Origin: Bacteroidaceae bacterium
Lineage (GTDB): Bacteria > Bacteroidota > Bacteroidia > Bacteroidales > Bacteroidaceae
Reading direction: 5' to 3'
Assembly: GCA_017428785.1 (NCBI GenBank)
Contig: JAFRQD010000062.1
Span: 27,611-91,610 of the forward strand
Length of the DNA: 64,000 nt
Positions 1 through 7,025 of the stretch are shown in pieces. Each line of letters opens with the position of its first letter. Position 1 is the stretch's first letter. Position numbers and translations under genes: made by a program. The notes beneath the pieces are model-generated. The model worked only from the letters and a program-made list of their open reading frames with translations, was not told where the DNA came from and ran no database searches.

Positions 1-501
1 AATGATGCCGTTCTCGGTGAGGAGCAGCATGGAGCACGAGCCCTTGATGAGCTTGTGGACTATCTCGATGCCGTCCACGAAGCTTTTGCCTTTTATAATA
101 AGGAGTGCCACGAGCTCCGTCGGGTTGATCTTGCCGCTGCTGAACTCGCTGAGGTGTCCGCCTTCGTCGAGCAGATGCTGCGCCAAGTCCTCCTGATTCG
201 TGATTTTCGCCACGGTGACTATCGCGAAACGCCCCAAGTGACTGTTCATAAGCATGGGTTGCGCATCGGTATCGCTGATGACGCCGATGCCCGACTTGCC
301 CTGGAACTTGTCGAGTTCCGGCTCGAATCGCGTGCGGAAATAGGTGCTTTCGAGGTTGTGGATGCTTCGCAGGAACTCGCCTGAGTCGCTCAGAGAGGCC
401 ATGCCTCCACGCTTTGTACCAAGATGCGATTGATAGTCTGTGCCATAAAAGAGGTCGTAAGCACACTTTTGCTTCTGAACCGTACCGAAGAATCCGCCCA
501 T
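1..501 (-). CDS. PurF-like amidophosphoribosyltransferase homologue, 5' part only
   Basis: The reading frame starts at ATG 501 and runs off the left edge after 167 codons, so only the N-terminal glutamine-amidotransferase (Ntn) domain is seen. The protein begins MGGFFGTV, followed by YGTDYQSHLGTKRGG, IHNLESTYFRTRFE and GIGVISDTDAQP, a pattern known from the second PurF-like protein of Bacteroides species. A normal PurF has cysteine directly after the start Met as its glutaminase nucleophile; here Gly-Gly stands there, so the glutaminase half is probably inactive or uses free ammonia. A -7 element TACCTTTG lies at 591-598 on the same strand. Naming is by recalled family resemblance; the phosphoribosyltransferase domain is outside the window. 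Confidence 0.72.
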   Translation of the reverse strand, partial: MGGFFGTVQKQKCAYDLFYGTDYQSHLGTKRGGMASLSDSGEFLRSIHNLESTYFRTRFEPELDKFQGKSGIGVISDTDAQPMLMNSHLGRFAIVTVAKITNQEDLAQHLLDEGGHLSEFSSGKINPTELVALLIIKGKSFVDGIEIVHKLIKGSCSMLLLTENGII

Positions 502-590
502 AGCCTTAAGAGTTGAAAAGGTTAAAAGGTGAAAAGGCAAAGGTTGTTCGATAAGCCTTTCGCCATTTCCCCCCTTTTTTATTTCGGGTG

Positions 591-598
591 CAAAGGTA
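591..598 (-). promoter_or_regulatory. Bacteroidetes -7 promoter element (TACCTTTG)
   Basis: Minus-strand TACCTTTG about 90 bases upstream of the PurF-like start at 501. The interval 502-673 has no gene; it carries short A/G-rich strings (AAAAGGTGAAAAGG and its complement) that form an imperfect inverted repeat around the promoter. Confidence 0.6.
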
Positions 599-673
599 CG
601 GCAAAACGCACTTTTCTGCAAGTTTTCCCGTCCTTTTTTGTGTCACCTTTTCACCTTTTCACCATTTCACCTT

Positions 674-2893
674 TTATATAATGAGCTTGAAGTCGAGCTG
701 CTTTCGGTAGAGGTCTGCCCTTGCGACCTGTACTTTGACGCTGTCCCCGAGGTTGTACTGATGGTGATAACGGCGGCCTTTCAGGCAATAGTTGTTCTCG
801 TCGAAGTCATAGTAATCGCCCTCCAAGTCGCGGAGCGGTATCATGCCTTCGCACTTGTTCTCGTCTATCTCGACATAGAGACCGAACTCCGTGACGCCGG
901 AAATCGTGCCCTGGAAGGTCTCGCCCAAGTGGTCGTTCATGTACTCGACCTGCTTGTACTTGATGCTTGCCCTTTCAGCCGAGGCCGCGGTCTGTTCCAT
1001 GTCGCTGCAGTGCTCACAGTATTCCTCGTATTTATCCTGATTGACATTGCGCCCGCTTTCTGCATAACGAGTGAGAAGCCTGTGCACCATGAGGTCGGGA
1101 TAGCGGCGGATGGGGGAGGTGAAGTGTGTGTAGTAGTCGAACGCCAAGCCGTAGTGGCCGCAATTGAACGTGCTGTACTTGGCCTTCATCATCGCTCTGA
1201 GCGTAATCATCTCGATGACATTCTGTTCGCGCTTGCCTTTGACGTCGTCGAGGAGGCGATTGAGGTTGCGGCTTATCTCTGTCCTGTTGCCTGTTGTCTT
1301 CAGCCTGTGACCGAACTTCTTGACAAAGTCGGCGAGGTTCAAGAGCTTTTGCGGGTCTGGATTCTCGTGGATACGATAGGGCAGAACCTTAGGCTTGACG
1401 TTCTTCGGAACCTTGCCGATGCTCTCGGCCACCGTGCGGTTTGCGAGGAGCATGAACTCCTCGATGAGTTTGTTGGCGTCCTTCGCCACCTTGAAGTACA
1501 CGCCAGTCGGGTGTCCGTCGGCATCGATGTTGAAGCGCACCTCACACCTGTCGAAGTCAACTGCCCCGTTAGCGAAGCGTTTTTGACGCAGCATCTTTGC
1601 CATTTTATTCAATACAATAATTGGTTCGGCGAAGTCCTCTGCCGGTTTTGCCTCTTTGCAATCGGGAGCGGGCAACGGAGCGGAATCTCCAGGGGCGTTG
1701 TAATCCTCCTCGCTTGCCTCGTGATGGTCCTCGAGGACCTTCTGCACCTCTTCGTATGTAAAGCGCCGGTCGCTTCGCGTTACCGTGTGAGCCAGCTTCC
1801 AATCCTTCACCTCGGCCTTTTCGTTCATGTGGAAGATGACCGAATACGTCAGCTTGTCCTCGTCGGGGCGAAGCGAGCAGATGTAGTTGCAGAGGCGTTC
1901 CGGCAGCATCGGCACCGTGCGGTCCACGAGATAGACGCTCGTCGCGCGCTTGTACGCCTCCTTGTCGATGATAGAGCCCTCCTTGACGTAGTGGCTGACG
2001 TCGGCAATGTGGACGCCCACTTCCCACAGCCCTTTCTTGATTTCACGAAAGCTGAGGGCGTCGTCGAAGTCTTTTGCGTCGTACGGGTCGATGGTGAAGG
2101 TGAGCACATCTCGCATGTCGAGACGCCGACCGACCTCTTCCTCGGTGATGCCCGGCGTGAGCTTCTCGGCCGCTTTCTCCACGGCGGCAGGATAGACATA
2201 GGGCAGTCCGTACTCCGCCAGGATGGCGTGCATCTCGGCATTGTTCTCGCCGGTCTTGCCAAGTATGTCTATCACCTTGCCAATCGGGTTCTTCGCCTTG
2301 TCCGGCCATTCCACGATGCGGACCACGGCTTTGTCGCCCGTCTTGCCCTTCTTGAGGTATTCCGTCGGGATGAAGATATCGTTGGCAAGGGTTCTGTCCT
2401 CAGTCAGGAGATAGGCGTAACCCTTCTGCACCTGCAGGGTTCCCACGAAAGTCTTGTCGCTTCGCTTGATGATGTCGGTCACCGCAGCCTCGCGAACATG
2501 GTGTTTCCGTCGGGCAAGCAGCGTGACTTGCACGGTGTCGCCGTCCATCGCATGCTGGCTGTTTCGCTCTGCCACCAGTATGGGTTCGCCGCCGTCGGCA
2601 GGCTCGAACGTGTTCTTGCCATTGGCCTTTCGGTGGAAAATGCCGGTCATGACCTGCGAAGGCATGTTCAAAGTGTAGTACCCACGCGGCTGTTCCTTGA
2701 CGAAGTCGTCCATGAGAAGGCCTTCGAGCACATCGATGAGGAGCATCTTGGCTTGGCTCGTCCGCAAGTGAAGCTCCTTGCAGATGCTCTTCAAGGGAAA
2801 CGTGACGGCTGGGTTCTCCTGGAAAAAGTCAATAACTACCCTTTCTAAATCGGTCTTGCGCAGTCCTCTGCTGCCTGTTTTCTTCTTGCCCAT
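674..2893 (-). CDS. rnr: ribonuclease R (RNB-family 3'-5' exoribonuclease)
   Basis: The 739-residue protein has the RNase R layout: an N-terminal winged-helix stretch (about residues 10-75), cold-shock/OB domains, the RNB catalytic domain with the metal-site signature DPYDAKDFDDALS near residue 270 and HYGLAFDYYTHFTSPIRRYPD late in the domain, then a C-terminal S1 domain (about 640-725). It degrades structured RNA processively from the 3' end and in many bacteria cooperates with trans-translation; ssrA lies further along in this window. Length and motif order are normal. A TAAATTTG -7 element sits at 2911-2918 on the minus strand, so the leader is very short. The gene stands alone. A long frame on the opposite strand is a coding-bias shadow. 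Confidence 0.95.
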   Translation of the reverse strand: MGKKKTGSRGLRKTDLERVVIDFFQENPAVTFPLKSICKELHLRTSQAKMLLIDVLEGLLMDDFVKEQPRGYYTLNMPSQVMTGIFHRKANGKNTFEPADGGEPILVAERNSQHAMDGDTVQVTLLARRKHHVREAAVTDIIKRSDKTFVGTLQVQKGYAYLLTEDRTLANDIFIPTEYLKKGKTGDKAVVRIVEWPDKAKNPIGKVIDILGKTGENNAEMHAILAEYGLPYVYPAAVEKAAEKLTPGITEEEVGRRLDMRDVLTFTIDPYDAKDFDDALSFREIKKGLWEVGVHIADVSHYVKEGSIIDKEAYKRATSVYLVDRTVPMLPERLCNYICSLRPDEDKLTYSVIFHMNEKAEVKDWKLAHTVTRSDRRFTYEEVQKVLEDHHEASEEDYNAPGDSAPLPAPDCKEAKPAEDFAEPIIVLNKMAKMLRQKRFANGAVDFDRCEVRFNIDADGHPTGVYFKVAKDANKLIEEFMLLANRTVAESIGKVPKNVKPKVLPYRIHENPDPQKLLNLADFVKKFGHRLKTTGNRTEISRNLNRLLDDVKGKREQNVIEMITLRAMMKAKYSTFNCGHYGLAFDYYTHFTSPIRRYPDLMVHRLLTRYAESGRNVNQDKYEEYCEHCSDMEQTAASAERASIKYKQVEYMNDHLGETFQGTISGVTEFGLYVEIDENKCEGMIPLRDLEGDYYDFDENNYCLKGRRYHHQYNLGDSVKVQVARADLYRKQLDFKLII

Positions 2894-2910
2894 AATACAA
2901 ATGTTTTGGG

Positions 2911-2918
2911 CAAATTTA
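2911..2918 (-). promoter_or_regulatory. -7 promoter element for rnr (TAAATTTG)
   Basis: Minus-strand TAAATTTG 18-25 bases upstream of the rnr start at 2893, implying a leader of only around ten nucleotides. Confidence 0.5.
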
Positions 2919-2980
2919 CGAAAAAATCATGATATGTGCGTAATTTCGTGCAGGAAAATTACAAAATAACGCGTGTTTGT

Positions 2981-3120
2981 CGACTCAACTTTGCACAGAG
3001 CGATACTCAACATCGCAGGCGGCGTTCGTTGATTTATCATGATGCAGCAATTGAATCATCATGATGCAGCAATTGATTTATCATGATGCAGCAATGAACT
3101 TAACCTGCCAAGTTGAGTCG
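2981..3120. repeat. 11-bp inverted repeat framing a palindromic repeat array
   Basis: CGACTCAACTT at 2981-2991 is exactly complementary to AAGTTGAGTCG at 3110-3120. Between them lies the 22-bp repeat array at 3024-3099. The surrounding gene-free interval 2894-3303 otherwise holds the rnr promoter, an A/T-rich stretch and the fabG promoter; I see no gene in it. Confidence 0.6.
3024..3099. repeat. Array of ~22-bp imperfect palindromes (ATCATGAT core), three units
   Basis: Three units of TTGATTTATCATGATGCAGC type, bounded by GTTCGTTG on the left and GCAATGAAC on the right. The same family recurs at 16218-16271 and 31731-31825. Each unit is an imperfect palindrome around ATCATGAT. There are no variable spacers, so this is not a CRISPR array. 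Confidence 0.8.
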
Positions 3121-3258
3121 CCAGGCATGTGGAGGCAGGTAGGCAAGCATGCGGAAACAGCCGTCGCGGAATGCTCCCTTATATAATATAATAATGTATA
3201 AAAGGCGATTGACCCTATAATTTTCAATAATGCATTTTTAATTTTCAATTTATTGTCG

Positions 3259-3266
3259 TACCTTTG
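3259..3266 (+). promoter_or_regulatory. -7 promoter element for the fabG-like operon (TACCTTTG)
   Basis: TACCTTTGCAG 38 bases before the ATG at 3304, preceded by an A/T-rich tract containing the common 'aattttcaattta' string. Confidence 0.7.
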
Positions 3267-3303
3267 CAGCCGCAAACCACATTAAGCAAGAAACGACAAG
3301 GCT

Positions 3304-4035
3304 ATGAAATATGCTTTAGTTACTGGCGGATCTCGCGGACTTGGACGTGCCGTCTGCCTCAAGTTGGCCGCCCAGGGGCTGCCCGTCATTATCAATTATC
3401 AGAGCAATCAGGCTGCTGCGGAAGCCGTCAAGGCTGAGATAGAGGCCGCAGGCGGTACGGCGGAGCTGATGCCCTTCAACGTGGCAGACGAGCAGGACGT
3501 TGACCGCGCCTTCGAGGCTTGGACGGAGGCTCATCCCGAGGACTACATCGCGTACCTCGTCAACAATGCCGGCATCCGCCGAGACGGCATGATGTTCATG
3601 ATGCCGACGGAAGACTGGAAGGCCGTACTCAGCACGTCGCTCGACGGATTTTATTATGTCACGCGTCGCTGTCTGCCAGCCATGCTTCGCAGGAAACACG
3701 GGGGTCGAATCGTGAACATGACTTCGTTGTCGGGCCTCAAAGGCTTGCCCGGTCAGACGAACTACAGCGCAGCAAAGGCCGCTCTCATCGGTGCGACGAA
3801 GGCTCTGGCACTCGAGGCAGCCGCTCGCGACGTGACAGTCAACGCCGTTGCTCCTGGTTTCATCGAGACCGACATGACCAAAGACCTGCCGGTTGACGAG
3901 CTGAAGCAGCAGATTCCTATGGGCAGGTTCGGTCGTCCGGAAGAGGTGGCCGACTTGGTCTGCTTCCTCCTCTCCGACGCAGCCTCTTACATAACGGGTG
4001 AGGTGATATCGATAAACGGGGGATTATACACATAA
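3304..4035 (+). CDS. 3-oxoacyl-ACP reductase (FabG-like SDR)
   Basis: A 243-residue classical short-chain dehydrogenase: the N-terminal TGGSRGLGRAV cofactor loop, NNAG near residue 82, Ser in NMTSLSG, and the catalytic YSAAKAA pair. It would reduce a 3-oxoacyl-ACP to the 3-hydroxy form with NAD(P)H in the cytoplasm. It is the first gene of a plus-strand set with two hotdog dehydratases and a thioesterase. Those four functions match ApeQ, ApeP, ApeK and ApeI of aryl-polyene clusters, so a role in a polyene or other specialised acyl chain is more likely than core fatty-acid synthesis. That role is inferred from context only. No ketosynthase or acyl carrier protein is present nearby. Confidence 0.85.
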   Translation: MKYALVTGGSRGLGRAVCLKLAAQGLPVIINYQSNQAAAEAVKAEIEAAGGTAELMPFNVADEQDVDRAFEAWTEAHPEDYIAYLVNNAGIRRDGMMFMMPTEDWKAVLSTSLDGFYYVTRRCLPAMLRRKHGGRIVNMTSLSGLKGLPGQTNYSAAKAALIGATKALALEAAARDVTVNAVAPGFIETDMTKDLPVDELKQQIPMGRFGRPEEVADLVCFLLSDAASYITGEVISINGGLYT

Positions 4036-4036
4036 A

Positions 4037-4122
4037 GGAGCAAGGGGCAAGGTGCAAGGAGCAAGAGAAATGCCTTGAGATGCAGTGACTATCCTCTTGC
4101 CCCTTGCTCCTTGCTCCTCGCC
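4037..4122. repeat. Long imperfect inverted repeat (ggagcaaggggcaagg / complement)
   Basis: The strings at 4037-4066 (GGAGCAAGGGGCAAGG...) and 4095-4122 (CTTGCCCCTTGCTCC...) are complementary and could form a hairpin between the reductase and the next gene. It has no T-run, so it is more likely a dispersed repeat or an mRNA-processing hairpin than a terminator. Confidence 0.65.
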
Positions 4123-4141
4123 CCCAATAAAAAGACGACTC

Positions 4142-4573
4142 ATGTTTAGAGATATAGACATACTCGAACTCCTGCCGCAGAGGCCGCCGTTTGTGATGGT
4201 GGACCACTTGGAGGATTACAGCGAGACACAGACCACTTGCTCCCTCACCGTTCGTCCCGACAATGTGTTCTGTGAGAACGGCGAACTGGCAGCTGCAGGT
4301 CTCATCGAACACATCGCGCAGACTTGTGCCGCACGGCTCGGCTACTACAACAAGTACATACTGAAGACGGGCGTCCGCCTCGGGTTCATCGGCGAAGTGA
4401 AGGACCTCGACATCGTCCGCCTGCCTCGCGAAGGCGAGACCCTCTGCACGACAATCGTGGTCATGCAGGAGATATTCGACGTCACCCTCGTCAGCGCCGA
4501 AGTGCGAGTAGGCGAGGAGGTGATAGCCACCACACGCCTGAAGATAGCTCAGGGACAACAGAGTTCAGAATAA
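4142..4573 (+). CDS. hotdog-fold 3-hydroxyacyl-ACP dehydratase (ApeP/FabZ-like)
   Basis: I start this 143-residue protein at ATG 4142 (MFRDIDILELLPQRPPFVMV) because the open frame before it is only hairpin repeat. LLPQRPPFVMVDH and AAGLIEHIAQT are typical of the small FabZ/FabA-like dehydratases found in aryl-polyene loci; the pattern suggests a single hotdog domain with the helix carrying AGLIEHIAQTCAA. It would dehydrate 3-hydroxyacyl thioesters to enoyl thioesters. It follows the FabG-like gene and precedes a thioesterase on the same strand. The exact substrate cannot be told from the sequence. Confidence 0.7.
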   Translation: MFRDIDILELLPQRPPFVMVDHLEDYSETQTTCSLTVRPDNVFCENGELAAAGLIEHIAQTCAARLGYYNKYILKTGVRLGFIGEVKDLDIVRLPREGETLCTTIVVMQEIFDVTLVSAEVRVGEEVIATTRLKIAQGQQSSE

Positions 4574-4598
4574 GACAACACGATGAGATTGATAAAAA

Positions 4599-4679
4599 AC
4601 AACGGATTACACGGATTATACGGATGGGCTATGCTCCCGATAATAAAGCCTAATCCGTAAAATCTGTGTAATCCGTTGT
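4599..4679. repeat. Inverted repeat ACAACGGATTACACGGATTA / complement
   Basis: The left arm (4599-4625) and right arm (4651-4679, TCCGTAAAATCTGTGTAATCCGTTGT type) are near-complementary and would form a long hairpin between two genes of the hotdog set. It resembles a dispersed intergenic repeat and lacks a T-run. Confidence 0.7.
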
Positions 4680-4694
4680 GAGAGATAAAATAAT

Positions 4695-5150
4695 ATGGTA
4701 GTTAATGATATGCATGAAAACGTGTTGCGTTTCTCGCGGGAATTCGAGGTTCGCTTCAGCGAAGTGGACATCATGGGCGTCGTATGGCACGGAGCCTACC
4801 CGCTCTATCTGGAAGATGCGCGTGAGGCGTGGGGCCATCACTACGGCCTCTGCTACGACGATTACCTGAAGAACAATGTCTTCGCGCCTATCGTCGATAT
4901 GGACATACGCTATCATCGTCCCATCTTCTACTCGACCCGCCCCCGCATCGACATCGTCTATCGGTACACTCCAGCCGCCAAGATTGTCTTCGACTACGAG
5001 ATACGCGACACGAAGGACGATGCTCTGCTCACCTCCGCACGCACCATTCAGGCCTTTACCGACCAGCAGTATCAGCTCATCCTCGAGAATCCGGAGTTTT
5101 ATCTCAAATGGAAACGCTTACACTTTAAAGAAGATGAAGTTACAAGATAA
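4695..5150 (+). CDS. acyl-CoA/ACP thioesterase, 4HBT (YbgC-like) family
   Basis: The 151-residue single hotdog protein carries RFSEVDIMGVVWHGAYPLYLEDARE, the 4-hydroxybenzoyl-CoA thioesterase signature with the catalytic Asp in SEVD. It should release an acyl chain from CoA or a carrier protein. ATG 4695 is used; a second in-frame ATG at 4710 is possible. Its 3' end overlaps the next dehydratase gene by 17 bases, so the two are translationally coupled. In aryl-polyene clusters the equivalent gene is apeK; that equivalence here is inferred from neighbours. Confidence 0.8.
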   Translation: MVVNDMHENVLRFSREFEVRFSEVDIMGVVWHGAYPLYLEDAREAWGHHYGLCYDDYLKNNVFAPIVDMDIRYHRPIFYSTRPRIDIVYRYTPAAKIVFDYEIRDTKDDALLTSARTIQAFTDQQYQLILENPEFYLKWKRLHFKEDEVTR

Positions 5151-5502
5151 CCTGTTTACAATCCTCTCGCAGCAGGAAGCGGAAGGCCTCGCAACCTTCC
5201 ATCTCCGCATACATCCCGAGTGGCCCATCTACAAGGCGCACTTCCCGGGACACCCCATCACGCCTGGCGTCTGCATCGTCCAGATGGTGCAGGAACTGCT
5301 CGGGCTCGCCTTGCATCGCGACGTCACACTTCGCAAGGCAAAGAACGTCAAGTATCTCGCCATCATCTCGCCAGAAGAAGTGGCCGAGCTGACCGTCTCT
5401 TTCACCAAGATAGAGGAGCAGGAAGACGGCAGCCTCAAGGTTCATGCACAAGTGGCAGCAGGCGAAACCATCTACACCAAGCTGTCGGCAACCTTCGCGT
5501 AA
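5134..5502 (+). CDS. hotdog-fold dehydratase (ApeI/FabZ-like)
   Basis: The 122-residue protein begins at ATG 5134 inside the end of the thioesterase gene. IYKAHFPGHPITPGVCIVQ is the FabZ/ApeI active-site region with its catalytic His, followed by QMVQELL on the central helix. It is expected to dehydrate 3-hydroxyacyl thioesters. Two dehydratases of different subtype beside a reductase and a thioesterase is the hallmark of the tailoring half of aryl-polyene loci. It is the last gene of the unit and is followed by a strong bidirectional terminator. Confidence 0.75.
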   Translation: MKLQDNLFTILSQQEAEGLATFHLRIHPEWPIYKAHFPGHPITPGVCIVQMVQELLGLALHRDVTLRKAKNVKYLAIISPEEVAELTVSFTKIEEQEDGSLKVHAQVAAGETIYTKLSATFA

Positions 5503-5544
5503 CCTGTTATTTATAGTAACGAGAGTCGCTTTTGTAACAATAGC

Positions 5545-5583
5545 AACAGCCCCCTGCAGTTTGTTCTGCAAGGGGCTGTTTCC
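5545..5583. terminator. bidirectional terminator
   Basis: AACAGCCCCCTGCAG...CTGCAAGGGGCTGTT forms a strong stem with T-rich flank on the plus side and A-rich flank on the other. It lies between the converging dehydratase gene and the CobW-family gene and can end both. Confidence 0.85.
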
Positions 5584-5636
5584 TTTATGGTTGAGATTGC
5601 TTGCCGCTGTGGCCTGTTGCGCTGACAATTGACGGC

Positions 5637-6869
5637 TTATTCAGCGAGGCACGCGTCGAGCAGCGTGGAGATGGCCTCCTTGTCGAGATGCTGGCCGATG
5701 AACACCAGCTTCTGCATCCTGTCACCATACGTGTCGTCCCAGTCGCGGCGCAGATTGGGGTCGCGCTGCTTCATCATCTCCAGCTCGGCTGCAGGCATCG
5801 TGGCATACCATTGCCCCACGTTCTGCAACTTCACCTGCTTGCCGGCCTGCTCGAACAGGTAGCAGATGTCCTCTTCGCCTTTGAAGTAGCAGATGCCCTT
5901 TGCCCTGATGATGCCTTTCGGCCAGAGACGAGCCACGAATTGGTCAAACTCGCTGAGCCGCATAGGCTGTCGGCGATACCAGACAAACGTGCCGATGCCG
6001 TACTCCTCGGCTTCGCCCTCATCGTGGTCATGATGGTGATGATGGTGATGCTCGTGGTCGTCATGGTGCTCTTCGTGTTCGAGGTGATGATGTTCGTGCT
6101 CGTGCTCGTCGTCATCATCATCGTCGTGATCGTCGTGATGTTGTTCCAACTCGGCAATCCATGTTGCGCTTGTCGCCACCTTCTCATAGTCGAAGAGGTT
6201 GGTGTTCAGCAGCTTGTCGAGCTCCACATCACCGTAGTTGCACTCGATTATCTGTGCCTTCTTCTGTATGCCGCGCACAATCTGACGGATGCGCTCCAGC
6301 TCGTGTGGCTCCACGTCGGCAGCCTTGTTGAGCAAGACGATGTTGCAGAACTCTATCTGCTGAATGACGAGGTTCTCGATGTCCTCTTCGTCGATGTCCT
6401 TCTTGGTGAGGTCCGAGCCGCAATTGAACTCGTCCTTCAGCCTCAGGGCGTCCACCACGGTGACGATGCAATCGACGTATGGGAGGCCGTTCTTCGTGAC
6501 TTCCGGAGCCATTCTGGCCATCGAGCAAATCGTCTGGGCGATAGGCTCCGGTTCGCAGATGCCGCTGGCCTCGATGACGATGTAGTCGAACTTCTTCAAC
6601 GCGATGATGTCGTAAAGCTGCTGCACCAAGTCCATCTTGAGCGTGCAGCAGATGCAACCGTTCTGCAGGGCGACCAGGCTGTCGTCCTGACTCCCGACGA
6701 TTCCGCCCTTCTGGATGAGGTCGGCATCGATGTTCACCTCTCCTATATCGTTAACTATCACGGCAAATCGTATGCCTTTGCGGTTAGAGAGAATGCGGTT
6801 CAGCAGCGTCGTCTTGCCGCTCCCCAGGTAGCCTGTGAGCAGCAGAACAGGGATATCATATTTCATCAT
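5637..6869 (-). CDS. CobW/COG0523-family GTPase with His-rich metal-binding stretch
   Basis: The 410-residue protein starts TGYLGSGKTTLLNRIL (P-loop) and has the family CXCC motif in GCICCTLK near residue 73. A stretch at about residues 246-290 is almost entirely His, Asp and Glu, and a CobW C-terminal domain follows. COG0523 proteins are cytoplasmic GTPase metallochaperones that deliver zinc or another metal to client enzymes; the His-rich loop fits metal storage or sensing. No metal-regulated repressor gene or obvious operator is visible nearby, so the metal is unknown. The gene is monocistronic, with its own -7 element at 6899-6906 divergent from the next gene. Confidence 0.88.
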   Translation of the reverse strand: MMKYDIPVLLLTGYLGSGKTTLLNRILSNRKGIRFAVIVNDIGEVNIDADLIQKGGIVGSQDDSLVALQNGCICCTLKMDLVQQLYDIIALKKFDYIVIEASGICEPEPIAQTICSMARMAPEVTKNGLPYVDCIVTVVDALRLKDEFNCGSDLTKKDIDEEDIENLVIQQIEFCNIVLLNKAADVEPHELERIRQIVRGIQKKAQIIECNYGDVELDKLLNTNLFDYEKVATSATWIAELEQHHDDHDDDDDDEHEHEHHHLEHEEHHDDHEHHHHHHHDHDEGEAEEYGIGTFVWYRRQPMRLSEFDQFVARLWPKGIIRAKGICYFKGEEDICYLFEQAGKQVKLQNVGQWYATMPAAELEMMKQRDPNLRRDWDDTYGDRMQKLVFIGQHLDKEAISTLLDACLAE

Positions 6870-6898
6870 AGTGTTTGTCTGTTTGTGTTTAGCGCCTG

Positions 6899-6906
6899 CA
6901 AAGTTA
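6899..6906 (-). promoter_or_regulatory. -7 promoter element for the CobW-family gene (TAACTTTG)
   Basis: Minus-strand TAACTTTG 30 bases before the start codon at 6869; it is the left half of a divergent promoter region. Confidence 0.65.
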
Positions 6907-6979
6907 TGAAATAATTATGAAATACGCGAAATAAGGCATGTTTTTATTGATAATCTATTGCGAATTGCAAAGAAAGTGT

Positions 6980-6987
6980 TAACTTTG
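6980..6987 (+). promoter_or_regulatory. -7 promoter element for the glutaminase-like gene (TAACTTTG)
   Basis: TAACTTTG 39 bases before ATG 7026, right half of the divergent region 6870-7025. Confidence 0.65.
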
Positions 6988-7025
6988 CCGCCACTTAGCT
7001 ACAAATGAGATAAATAAACAAGAAC

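Noticed and set aside
638-2848. A 736-codon open frame antisense to rnr, and similar long antisense frames at 7428-9251, 21729-23717, 23754-24950 and 32433-34199
   Set aside because: They mirror well-supported genes on the other strand, have no recognisable motifs, and arise from the strong G/C third-position bias of the real genes.
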